From positions 6,296,501 to 6,360,500 of the forward strand of contig NZ_CP109434.1 in the NCBI RefSeq assembly GCF_036227105.1: a DNA stretch of 64,000 bases, read 5' to 3'. Made by a program: the position numbers and the translations under genes. Under the pieces are notes generated by a model. It was not told the origin of the DNA. It saw nothing but the letters and a program-made list of their open reading frames with translations, and did no database searches. This stretch comes from Amycolatopsis sp. NBC_01488 (GTDB lineage: Bacteria > Actinomycetota > Actinomycetes > Mycobacteriales > Pseudonocardiaceae). Each line of letters starts with the position of its first letter. Positions within the stretch are counted from its first letter, which is position 1. This document shows, piece by piece, positions 1-7,969 of this stretch.

Positions 1-807
1 GTCACCACCGCCGACGAGCGCGAACGCGTGCTGGGTGAATGGAGCGACCGCGCGGGCGGCGCGCTCGTCCTGGACGACCGGCTCGAGCCGGCCCCGGTCA
101 ACGTCCCCGGCGATCTCTACACCGCGACCGAAACGGACGTGGACGCCGTCGAAGTCCGCGGAAAACGCTTCCACCGCACCGGCGAGCTGGCCCGCTGGCG
201 GGCCGACGGGTCGCTGGAGCGGCTCGGGAGCCCCGGCCGGGTGCTCCGGGTCCGCGGCTACCGGCTGGAGCTGACCGAGGTCGAGGCCGCGTTGCGGGAA
301 CACCCCGCGATCGCCGAGGCGGCCGTCACCGCGCACGACACCGAGGTGGGCGTCCGCCTCGCCGCGTACCTGGTGCCCGCGGCGGGGGAGACCGTGCCGG
401 AACCCGCGCCGCTGCGCGACTGGCTGCGCCAGGGGCTGCTCGACCAGTTCGTCCCGCAGGGGCTCACCGTGCTCGACGAGCTGCCGGTCACCGCGGCCGG
501 CGAGGTCGACGTGGCCGCGCTGCCGGAGCCGGACCTGGACGTGGCGCGCGTGGCGCCCCGGGACGACACCGACCGGGAGATCCTCGCGCTGTGGTGTGAG
601 CTGCTCGGTCACGCCGACATCGGCATCCACGACAACTTCTTCGACGTCGGCGGCCACTCGCTGCTGGTGCCGCAGGTGGTGCACCGGGTGAACAAGACGT
701 TCGGCACCGCACTGCCGATGCGTTCGCTGTTCGACGCCCAGACGGTGATGACCCTGGCCGACCGGGTGCGGCTCGCCACGGCGGGCCGGCCCGCCGACCA
801 CGCATGA
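1..807 (+). CDS. NRPS C-terminal fragment: end of C domain, relic A domain, carrier (T) domain
   Basis: The reading frame is open from base 1, so this is the 3' end of a larger NRPS gene. The first residues (ADERERVLGEWSD) look like the tail of a condensation domain. They run almost directly into the late part of an adenylation domain (A7-like HRTGEL, A8-like RVRGYRLE), so the ATP- and substrate-binding core (A1-A6) is missing. The A10 lysine motif NGKVDR is replaced by AAGEVDV. The carrier domain is intact: DNFFDVGGHSLL, with the phosphopantetheine serine codon at 658-660. The domain therefore cannot activate an amino acid; its carrier is probably loaded in trans by one of the free A domains in this cluster. 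The stop overlaps an ATG of the next gene (ATGA at 804). The deletion is read directly; trans-loading is inference. Confidence 0.88.
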   Translation, partial: VTTADERERVLGEWSDRAGGALVLDDRLEPAPVNVPGDLYTATETDVDAVEVRGKRFHRTGELARWRADGSLERLGSPGRVLRVRGYRLELTEVEAALREHPAIAEAAVTAHDTEVGVRLAAYLVPAAGETVPEPAPLRDWLRQGLLDQFVPQGLTVLDELPVTAAGEVDVAALPEPDLDVARVAPRDDTDREILALWCELLGHADIGIHDNFFDVGGHSLLVPQVVHRVNKTFGTALPMRSLFDAQTVMTLADRVRLATAGRPADHA

Positions 808-836
808 CCCGCAGCCACCGGACCCGGGGGGAGCAC

Positions 837-2132
837 ATGGACGACACCAGTGACATCGTGGCGGTCGGCTTCGGGCCCGCCAACCTGGCACTGGCCATCG
901 CGGTGGAGGAGCACAACGCCGCCGCGGCGCCGGAACACCGGCTGCGCGCGAGGTTCCTGGAGCGCCAGCCCCGCTTCGGCTGGCACCGCGGGATGTTGCT
1001 GGCCGACGCCACCATGCAGATCAGCTTCCTCAAGGATCTGGTCACCTTGCGCAACCCGGGCAGCCGGTTCACCTTCCTGACCTACCTGCACGAGCGGTCG
1101 CGGCTGGTCGACTTCATCAACCACAAGACGTTGTTCCCCACCCGCCTGGAGTTCCACGACTACCTCGACTGGGCCGCGGCCGAGTTCGCGGACCGCGTCG
1201 AGTACGGCGCGACCGTGACCGACATCCGGCCGGTCGTCGCCGGGGAGCAGGTCGTGGCGCTCGACGTCGTCGCGGAGGGACCGGCGGGCCGGGTCGTGCG
1301 GCGAGCGCGCAACGTCGTCATCGGCACCGGCATCGAACCGGTGCTGCCGCACGGCATCACCCGGTCGCCGCGGGTGTGGCACAGCAGCGAGCTGCTCGAC
1401 CGGCTGTCCGGGCCGGAAGGCCGGGCCGCCACGGCGTTCGCGGTGATCGGTGCCGGGCAGAGCAGCGCCGAAGTGGCCGCCTACCTGCACCAGCAGGTGC
1501 CGGACTCGCAGGTGCACGCCATCTTCTCCCGGTACGGCTACAGCCCCGCCGACGACTCCCCGTTCGCCAACCGCGTGTTCGATCCGGCCGCGGTGGACGA
1601 GTTCTTCGCGGCGCCGGAGTCGGTGAAGGAGAAGTTCCTGCACTACCACGGCAACACCAACTACTCGGTGGTGGACGTCGAGCTGATCGAGGACCTTTAC
1701 CGCCGGGTGTACCGGGAGCGCGTCGCCGGCCACCGCCGGCTGCACATCCACCACCTTTCGCAGGTGACCCGGGTGGACGAGCGCGGCGACGGCGTGGTGC
1801 TGCGCGTGCAGGCGATGGCCGGGGAAACCGGGCACGACCTGGCGGTCGACGTCGTCGTGTGCGCCACCGGCTACCGGCCGATGGAGCCGGACGTGGTGCT
1901 CGGCGGGGTGGCGGACCTGTGCAAGCGCACCGGGTCCGGGCTGTTCCGGATCGAGCGGGACTACCGGATCACCACCGGCGACAACGTCCACTGTGGAATC
2001 TACCTGCAGGGCGGCACCGAGCACTCGCACGGCCTTTCGTCGTCGCTGCTGTCGACGTCGGCGGTGCGGGCCGGGGAGATCGTCGACTCGGTCGCGGCCG
2101 GGCGGAAGGAGCGGGCCGGTGTTCGTTCCTGA
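837..2132 (+). CDS. L-ornithine N5-monooxygenase, KtzI-like
   Basis: Flavin-dependent N-hydroxylating monooxygenase of the ornithine/lysine family, which converts L-ornithine to N5-hydroxyornithine with FAD, NADPH and O2. It has the N-terminal FAD motif GFGPANL (residues 11-17), an NADPH-binding GAGQSSAE in the middle, and a C-terminal ATGY motif. Length is about 431 aa, normal for the family. I chose ATG 837 because a GGGGGGAG ribosome-binding site lies just upstream; ATG 804, overlapping the previous stop, is an alternative that adds 11 residues. The next gene is a PaiB/KtzT-like protein, which points to piperazic acid biosynthesis (as in kutznerides) rather than a hydroxamate siderophore. 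Lysine as substrate cannot be excluded from sequence alone. Confidence 0.9.
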   Translation: MDDTSDIVAVGFGPANLALAIAVEEHNAAAAPEHRLRARFLERQPRFGWHRGMLLADATMQISFLKDLVTLRNPGSRFTFLTYLHERSRLVDFINHKTLFPTRLEFHDYLDWAAAEFADRVEYGATVTDIRPVVAGEQVVALDVVAEGPAGRVVRRARNVVIGTGIEPVLPHGITRSPRVWHSSELLDRLSGPEGRAATAFAVIGAGQSSAEVAAYLHQQVPDSQVHAIFSRYGYSPADDSPFANRVFDPAAVDEFFAAPESVKEKFLHYHGNTNYSVVDVELIEDLYRRVYRERVAGHRRLHIHHLSQVTRVDERGDGVVLRVQAMAGETGHDLAVDVVVCATGYRPMEPDVVLGGVADLCKRTGSGLFRIERDYRITTGDNVHCGIYLQGGTEHSHGLSSSLLSTSAVRAGEIVDSVAAGRKERAGVRS

Positions 2133-2787
2133 GATCTATCGGTCACCGGACCCGGCGTGGCTGACCGAGCTCGTGCGGGCGTACCCGCTGGCGACCCTGG
2201 TCACCACCGGCCCGGACGGCCCGCTGGCCACCCACCTGCCCATCGTGTTCGCCGCGGACGTCGACGGCACCGAACCACCGGAGACCCTCGACGGCGCCAC
2301 GCTGTACGGCCACCTCAACCGGGCGAACCCGCACTGGGCCGCACTGGACGGCGGCACGAACGCGCTGCTGATCTTCCACGGTCCCGACGGCTACGTGTCC
2401 CCGTCCGTCTACCGGACTACCCCGGCCGCCCCGACCTGGGACTTCACCGCCGTGCACGTCCACGGCGCGCTACGCCCGGTGGCTCGGCCCGCGCCCACCA
2501 TGCGGATCGTGCGGGCGACCGCCCGGGTGTTCGAGGACCGCTTCGGCGCCGGCTGGGACCAGACGGCTTCGCTGGGCTACTTCGGCACCCTGCTGCCCGG
2601 GGTGGGCGCGTTCGAGCTGACGGTCACCGCCGCGGAGGGCATGTTCAAGCTCAGCCAGGAACAGGAGCCGGAGGTCCGCGGGCGCGTCGCCGCGGCGTTC
2701 GCGAACAGCGACCACGGCCTGCACCGCAGGCTGGCCGCCCTGATCGACCGGGCCGCGCGGGCACGGATCGGGGTGGGCGGGGCATGA
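2119..2787 (+). CDS. Piperazate synthase, KtzT-like (PaiB / FMN-binding split-barrel fold)
   Basis: A 222-aa protein of the PaiB family, usually labelled 'FMN-binding negative transcriptional regulator'. It begins FVPEIYRSPDPAWL and carries the family's C-terminal KLSQ motif. KtzT, a heme protein of this family, closes N5-hydroxyornithine into piperazic acid by forming the N-N bond. The start (GTG 2119) overlaps the end of the ornithine hydroxylase by 14 bp and follows a GGAAGGAG site inside that gene, so the two are translationally coupled. The pairing is the main reason for calling it piperazate synthase instead of a regulator. Heme binding cannot be judged by eye. Confidence 0.87.
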   Translation: MFVPEIYRSPDPAWLTELVRAYPLATLVTTGPDGPLATHLPIVFAADVDGTEPPETLDGATLYGHLNRANPHWAALDGGTNALLIFHGPDGYVSPSVYRTTPAAPTWDFTAVHVHGALRPVARPAPTMRIVRATARVFEDRFGAGWDQTASLGYFGTLLPGVGAFELTVTAAEGMFKLSQEQEPEVRGRVAAAFANSDHGLHRRLAALIDRAARARIGVGGA

Positions 2788-4583
2788 CCGGGCTCGGCAC
2801 GCGGTTCGCCGCCCAGGTCGCGGCCACCCCGGACGCGGTGGCCGTCGTCGACGGCGCCACCCGGATCACCTACCGCGACCTGGACGCGCGCGCCGATCGG
2901 CTCGCCCGCCACCTCGCCGGCCTGGGGGTCGGCCCGGAGGTCGTGGTCGGCGTGTGCCTGCCACGGGGCATCGGCGCGGTGACCGCGTTGCTCGCGATCC
3001 TGAAGGCCGGGGGCGGCTACCTGCCGCTGGACCCGGCGCACCCGGCGGCCCGGCTGACGGGCATGCTCGAGATCGCGCGTGCCCGGCTGGTCGTGGGCCC
3101 GTCGCCGGACCCGCGGCTGCCCTCGGTGCCGCCGGAGCCCGCTGAGTCCGATGTGGACGGTGTGCTTCCCCCGGCACCCGCGGAAGCTCTCGCGTGCGTT
3201 CTCTTCACGTCCGGGTCGACCGGGCAGCCGAAGGGCATCGGGCTCGGTCCGGCGCCGATCGAGAACGTCGCCGATTGGGCGGCGGCGGGGCCGGTGGTGT
3301 GCGGGCACCTCTGCTCGCTCGGGTTCGACATGTCCCTGCAGGAGATCTTCGGCACGCTGCTCGGCGGCGGCCGGCTCGTGGTCGTCGACGAGGACCGGCG
3401 CAAGGACCCCTACCTGCTGATGGACCTCATCGCGGCCGAGGGCATCGAACGGCTCTACCTCTCACCCGGGTTCCTCGTGCAGCTCGCCGGTGCCTACCTC
3501 GCCCGCGAGCGCACCCCCGGCCTGGGCTCGCTGCGGCACATCGTCGCGGCCGGCGAGCGCCTGCGCGTCACCGCCGGGATGCGGCGCTTCTTCACCGAGG
3601 TCGGAGCCCGCCTGGAGAACCAGTACGGTCCCTCGGAGACCCACCAGGCCACGGCCAACCCGCTTCCCGGTGACCCGGCGGGCTGGCCGGCGGAGCCGTC
3701 GCTGGGCGGCCCGATCCCGACCACCACGGTCCACCTGCTCGACGAAGACCTGCGGCCGGTCCGCGACGGGGAACCGGGCGAGGTGTACATCGGCGGCCGC
3801 GGCGTGGCCCGTGGCTACCTCGGACAGCCGGCGCTGACCGCGGCGAAGTTCCTGCCCGACCCGTTCACCGGCGAACCCGGCGCCCGCATGTACCGCACGG
3901 GCGACCGGGCTCGCCGCGACGGCAGCGGTGCGCTGCGCTTCCTCGGCCGGCTGGACAACCAGGTGAAGGTCCGCGGCTTCCGCGTGGAGCCGGGCGACGC
4001 CGAGGCGGTGCTCGCTGCGTACCCCGGGGTCGGGCAGGCCGTCGTGGTACCGCACGACGGACCCGGCGGGTCGGTCCGTCTCGACGGCTATCTGGTGTGT
4101 GGCGAGCCCGCCCCCGACCTCGCCGCGGTCCGGGCCTTCGCCGCGCGGCGGCTGCCGGACTACCTGGTGCCCGCCACCCTGCAGGTGCTGGCGTCGCTGC
4201 CGCTGAACCGGAACGGCAAGGTCGACCGGCAGGCCCTGCCGCTGCCGCCGTCCGGGCGCGGCTCGCCGGTGCCGTACGTCCCGCCGTCCACCGACCAGGA
4301 AGCCCTGCTGTGCGGCCTGATCGCCGACGTGCTGGGGACCGGCCGGGTCGGGGTGACCGACGACTTCCTGGACCTGGGCGGCAACTCGCTGCTGGCGACC
4401 CGGCTCGTCACCGCCCTCGTCGGCGCGTTCGGCGTGGAGATCCCCGTGCGTGCGGTGTTCGACCACCGCACCGCACGCGCCCTCGCGGCGGTCGTCGAGG
4501 ACGCGCTCGTCGCCCGCGTGCGGGCGCTCAGCGCCGCCGAACTGAGCGCGGCACTCGCCTCCGGGGAGGGCCCGTGCGCGTAG
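2784..4583 (+). CDS. Free-standing NRPS adenylation-carrier (A-T) protein
   Basis: A 599-aa two-domain NRPS protein: an adenylation domain (about residues 1-500, with FTSGSTGQPKG, YRTGDRAR, and NGKVDRQAL) and a carrier domain with DLGGNSLL, serine 535. There is no condensation domain. The specificity residues read by eye are D-M-Q-Y-V-A-Q-Q-A-K. They share D235, Q239, A301 and an NQYGPSE context with proline-type domains, so a cyclic imino acid such as piperazate is possible but unproven. The start overlaps the KtzT-like stop (ATGA). The C-terminal tail (VRALSAAELSAALASG) resembles the short acidic helix that docks onto a downstream NRPS protein. It could act as an initiation or trans-loading module. 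Confidence 0.9.
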   Translation: MTGLGTRFAAQVAATPDAVAVVDGATRITYRDLDARADRLARHLAGLGVGPEVVVGVCLPRGIGAVTALLAILKAGGGYLPLDPAHPAARLTGMLEIARARLVVGPSPDPRLPSVPPEPAESDVDGVLPPAPAEALACVLFTSGSTGQPKGIGLGPAPIENVADWAAAGPVVCGHLCSLGFDMSLQEIFGTLLGGGRLVVVDEDRRKDPYLLMDLIAAEGIERLYLSPGFLVQLAGAYLARERTPGLGSLRHIVAAGERLRVTAGMRRFFTEVGARLENQYGPSETHQATANPLPGDPAGWPAEPSLGGPIPTTTVHLLDEDLRPVRDGEPGEVYIGGRGVARGYLGQPALTAAKFLPDPFTGEPGARMYRTGDRARRDGSGALRFLGRLDNQVKVRGFRVEPGDAEAVLAAYPGVGQAVVVPHDGPGGSVRLDGYLVCGEPAPDLAAVRAFAARRLPDYLVPATLQVLASLPLNRNGKVDRQALPLPPSGRGSPVPYVPPSTDQEALLCGLIADVLGTGRVGVTDDFLDLGGNSLLATRLVTALVGAFGVEIPVRAVFDHRTARALAAVVEDALVARVRALSAAELSAALASGEGPCA

Positions 4584-5464
4584 GGCTGCTCATCCTGCCC
4601 GCTCAGACGTGGCGGGAAACCGCACGGCTGTGGCGGAACGCCGAGGACCTCGGCTTCGACCACGCCTGGGTGCACGACCACATCGCCTGGCGCGACCTGA
4701 CCGGCAAGCCGTGGTTCGCGGCCGTCCCGACGCTGGCCGCGGCGGCCGCGGTCACCTCCCGCATCCGCCTGGGCACCCTGGTGTGCACGCCGAACTACCG
4801 GCACCCGGTCCCGCTCGCGCAGGAAGCCGTTGCGCTCGACGACATCTCGGGCGGCCGGCTGGTCCTCGGCCTCGGCGCGGGTGTCGACGGACCCGACAGC
4901 CGCGTGCTCGGCCGCCCGCAACCCGGCCGGGACACCCGCGTCGCCCGGTTCGCCGAGTTCACCGCGCTCACCGATCGGTTGCTGCGCCAGGACGTCACCG
5001 ACTTCGACGGCGAGCACTACCGCGCCGAACGGGCGTGGATGACCCCCGGCAGCACGCAACGGCCGCGGGTGCCGCTGGCCGTCGCCGCGCCGAGCGCCCG
5101 CACGATGCGCGTCGCCGCGCACTACGCCGACACGTGGATCACCAACGGCCGCACGCCCGAGCCGGGGCTGCGCGCCGCGGTCGTGGACGTGAAGACCGTG
5201 CGGGTGCAGTCGGAACGCTTCACCGACGCCTGCCTCGCCGAAGGGCGGGATCCCGCCGAGCCCGCCCGCATGGTGTTCCACGCCGACCGGGAGCGGTCCG
5301 CGCTGTCGTCGGTGGGCGAGTTCGCCGAGCTGGCCGCGGCCTACGCCGAGGCAGGCATGAGCGACCTGGTCGTGCCCTACCCCAGGACCGCACCACCCCA
5401 CCTGGCCGATCCGGCGGTGCTCGACCGCGTCGCCGCCGACGTCCTGCCGGACCTGCAGCGTTGA
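4574..5464 (+). CDS. LLM-class flavin-dependent oxidoreductase
   Basis: A 296-aa protein of the luciferase-like monooxygenase family, which uses FMN or F420 for hydroxylation, oxidation or reduction of small molecules. It opens VRVGLLILPAQTW and has the family's barrel features, including HDHIAWRD near residue 35 and GRLVLGLGAGVDGPD near residue 95. The start GTG 4574 lies inside the end of the A-T gene (10-bp overlap) after a GGGGAGGG site, so it belongs to the NRPS operon. The substrate is unknown; in such clusters these enzymes often act on carrier-bound amino acids. Whether it uses F420 or FMN cannot be told here. Confidence 0.85.
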   Translation: MRVGLLILPAQTWRETARLWRNAEDLGFDHAWVHDHIAWRDLTGKPWFAAVPTLAAAAAVTSRIRLGTLVCTPNYRHPVPLAQEAVALDDISGGRLVLGLGAGVDGPDSRVLGRPQPGRDTRVARFAEFTALTDRLLRQDVTDFDGEHYRAERAWMTPGSTQRPRVPLAVAAPSARTMRVAAHYADTWITNGRTPEPGLRAAVVDVKTVRVQSERFTDACLAEGRDPAEPARMVFHADRERSALSSVGEFAELAAAYAEAGMSDLVVPYPRTAPPHLADPAVLDRVAADVLPDLQR

Positions 5465-5486
5465 GCAGAAAGGGTGCAACCCCGCC

Positions 5487-6857
5487 ATGTCCGTGGAGAA
5501 CCTGACGACCGACGCCCGGATCCCCCGTGCGCTCGTCCGCTACTACGCCGGGGTGCGGACGGCCATGCGCTGCGCCGGTGCCCGCCGGGCCGGCCGGGAC
5601 GCCCCCGCTGTCGCGCTCGACCTGCCGGAGCACCCGGACGAGAGCTTCCACCGGTTCGCCGACGTCACCGACATCGGCCTGACCGAGGTGGACACCGGGC
5701 TGCACCTGCTCGACCTGATGCGCAACCCGGGCACCCGGACCACGAAGTCCATCGCGTCGCTGACCATGGTCGCCCGCGCCGTGCACCACATCCGCACCAC
5801 CGGCGAACGGCTCGTCCTGCTGACGCCGACCTCGGGCAACAAGGGCACGGCCCTGCGTGACGCCGTGGCCCGCGCCTACGCGAGCGGGCTCGCCACCCCG
5901 GATCAGCTGCGGCTGGTCGTGGTGGTGCCGGAGGCCTCCCGCGCCAAGCTGCGCGGCGGGCCGTTGTCCGCCGACCCGCAGCTGCGCGCGGCGAACCCGG
6001 TGGCGGTCGCGGCCGTGGACCGGCCGGCCGAGGTCAAGCAGCTCGCCACCGACGTCCTCGCGGCGGTGTCGCCGTGGCTGACCGGCAAGACCGGCTTCGG
6101 CTGCTGGTACACGCTGGACCTGGACAACTACCGGGCCGCCGACGTGGTCCGCGCGTTCGCCGAAGCCGAACTCGCCCCGATCACCCCGGACTCCCCGCCC
6201 CGCTGGCACGCCCACGCGGTGTCCAGCGGCTACGGCCTGCTGGGCTACCACTTCGGGCACGAGCTGCTCACCTCCCGCCGGTACGCCGAGCTCCCCGCGC
6301 CCGCGTCGCACCCGGGATTCCTGCTGGTGCAGCAGCTGGGCACGCCGGACATGGTGGTCAGCACCCTCGGCCGCGGACCCCGCCGGTACGCGCCCGGCGC
6401 CGACGGCACCTGGCGGCAGGACGGCGTGGCCGACCCGGCGTTCCCCGCCGTCACCGACGACCCGGGCGAAGTGCTCGACGCGACCTTCTACACGAAGAAC
6501 CCGCCGACCTCGGCCGAGATCGACCCGATCATCGCCCGGCACGGCGGCGGCGGGATCGTGGTGTCGCGGCGCGAATGCCTGGACCGGTTCGGCGCGGTCC
6601 GCGCGCTCGCCGCGAACGCGGGCATCGACATCGTCGCCGACCCCGCCCTGATCCGGGAATGGTCGCTGGTCAAGGTCCTCACCGGCGTGCTCGTCGCCCG
6701 CGAGCGCGGCCTGGTCCCGCCGGGCACCCGGGTCATCGCGCACGCCTCGGGCTACTACACCGACGAGCTGATCCCGCCGCTCGACCCGGCGCACACCACA
6801 GCCGTGCGCACGGCCTCGGACCTGGCCGAGGCACTGACCGCGGCGGTACTGGCATGA
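5487..6857 (+). CDS. DUF6002-like protein related to PLP fold-type II enzymes (threonine-synthase-like)
   Basis: A 456-aa protein. NPGTRTTKSIA (lysine 87) resembles the PLP-lysine segment of fold-type II enzymes such as threonine synthase or cysteine synthase. TSGNKGTA (residues 115-122) matches their substrate-binding SGNxG loop. I recognise it as the DUF6002 group, whose reaction I do not know. ATG 5487 has an AGAAAGGG site upstream. It is followed, with stop/start overlaps, by an acyltransferase and an AsnB-type amidotransferase, and the three probably work in sequence on one building block. A beta-replacement or beta-elimination on an activated amino acid is plausible. PLP use is inference from the two motifs. 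Confidence 0.72.
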   Translation: MSVENLTTDARIPRALVRYYAGVRTAMRCAGARRAGRDAPAVALDLPEHPDESFHRFADVTDIGLTEVDTGLHLLDLMRNPGTRTTKSIASLTMVARAVHHIRTTGERLVLLTPTSGNKGTALRDAVARAYASGLATPDQLRLVVVVPEASRAKLRGGPLSADPQLRAANPVAVAAVDRPAEVKQLATDVLAAVSPWLTGKTGFGCWYTLDLDNYRAADVVRAFAEAELAPITPDSPPRWHAHAVSSGYGLLGYHFGHELLTSRRYAELPAPASHPGFLLVQQLGTPDMVVSTLGRGPRRYAPGADGTWRQDGVADPAFPAVTDDPGEVLDATFYTKNPPTSAEIDPIIARHGGGGIVVSRRECLDRFGAVRALAANAGIDIVADPALIREWSLVKVLTGVLVARERGLVPPGTRVIAHASGYYTDELIPPLDPAHTTAVRTASDLAEALTAAVLA

Positions 6858-7969
6858 CGGCTGCTCTGCGCGAGGCGCGCTACCGGTGGCACAACAGCAC
6901 CGATCCCCGCATCGGAGACTGGCACCGGCGGCTCGACCGGCTGGCCAGCGCCCGGCCCCGGGTGACGGTCTCGTACCCGGCCGGCGGCGGGCCGGTCCTG
7001 GCGTACGCGGGCATCGACGACGGGTTGCAGCACGTCCTGCCGTACGCGGAGCAGCGGCGCGGCCCGGCCCTGCGCCGCGCCGGCCGGCGGACGACGTGGG
7101 CGAGGCTGGACGCGCCGGAGGCGGACCTGCTGTTCGTCGGGTACCTCACCGGGCGCCCGCCCGGCCCGGCCGGCCTGGCGCACGTGGACCTGCCGTTCCG
7201 GGTGCACCTGGTGGTGCGGCCCGGGACGGATCCGGCCGCGGTGCCCACGCGGCTGTCGCGCAAGGCCCGCCAGCAGTACCGGCGCGAGCAGCACAGCCGG
7301 GACCGCAGCCTCGAGGTCGCCACCGGGCAGGCCGACTTCGAGTACTTCTACCGCCGCATGCACGCACCGACCATGCGGCGGCGGCACGGCGACGCGGCCC
7401 GGTCGGTGCCGTTCGACGTCGCGCTGCACAGCCTGTTCGCGCAGGGCGTGCTGTTCTTCCTGCGGGAGCACGGCGAACGCGTCGCCGGGATGCTGTGCCG
7501 CCGGGAGCCGGGCGCGCTGGTGCTGCGGCTGGCCGGGGTCCTCGACGGGGCAGGCGACGCGTACCGGACCGGAACCTACCTCGGGCTGTACGTGTCCATT
7601 CTGGTTTGGGCGGCCGAAGCCGGGGTGGCGGAGGTCGACCTGTCCGGCACGGAACCCTTCCTCAGCAAGGGGATCTTCCAGTTCAAGCGCAAGCTGCACC
7701 CGCTGGTCCGGGTGCCCGCCAACCACTTCGCGAGCAAGCGGCTGCGGCTGTGCGTCCGCCGGGACACCCCGGCGGTGCGGGACTTCCTCGTCGCCAACCC
7801 GGTCCTGGTGCCCGGCGGCCGGGCGTTCGAGGCGTGGTACTTCCGCGACCGGGACCGCGCGCCCCGGCTGGACCTGCGGTGGCGGACCGACGGTGTGCAC
7901 GGGCACCGGGTCGTCGACCTCGACGAGTTCCTGGGAGGTGCGCCGTGTGCGGCATCGTCGGCTGGATAG
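6854..7969 (+). CDS. BioF2/FemAB-like GNAT acyltransferase
   Basis: A 371-aa protein with a GNAT-type acyl/aminoacyl transferase fold of the BioF2-like group. Its centre has LSRKARQQYRRE followed by a long helical region, and then AEAGVAEVDLSGTEPFLSKGIFQFKRKLHP (split here by eye into the strand AEAGVAEVDLSG and the KGIFQFKRKL segment), typical of this family, which places a glycan-like or amine acceptor near an acyl donor. ATG 6854 overlaps the stop of the DUF6002 gene (ATGA), and its own 3' end overlaps the asparagine synthetase gene by 25 bp. That tight coupling suggests acylation of an amine or hydroxylamine in the same pathway. Members of this family can also use aminoacyl-tRNA; donor and acceptor are unknown. 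Confidence 0.75.
   Translation: MTAALREARYRWHNSTDPRIGDWHRRLDRLASARPRVTVSYPAGGGPVLAYAGIDDGLQHVLPYAEQRRGPALRRAGRRTTWARLDAPEADLLFVGYLTGRPPGPAGLAHVDLPFRVHLVVRPGTDPAAVPTRLSRKARQQYRREQHSRDRSLEVATGQADFEYFYRRMHAPTMRRRHGDAARSVPFDVALHSLFAQGVLFFLREHGERVAGMLCRREPGALVLRLAGVLDGAGDAYRTGTYLGLYVSILVWAAEAGVAEVDLSGTEPFLSKGIFQFKRKLHPLVRVPANHFASKRLRLCVRRDTPAVRDFLVANPVLVPGGRAFEAWYFRDRDRAPRLDLRWRTDGVHGHRVVDLDEFLGGAPCAASSAG

Noticed and set aside
837..2132. Reading the ornithine hydroxylase as part of a hydroxamate siderophore pathway
   Set aside because: No siderophore uptake, formyl/acyl hydroxamate-forming or reductase genes are adjacent, and the next gene is KtzT-like.
2119..2787. Calling the PaiB-like protein a transcriptional regulator
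   Set aside because: It is translationally coupled to the ornithine hydroxylase, which fits piperazate synthase better.
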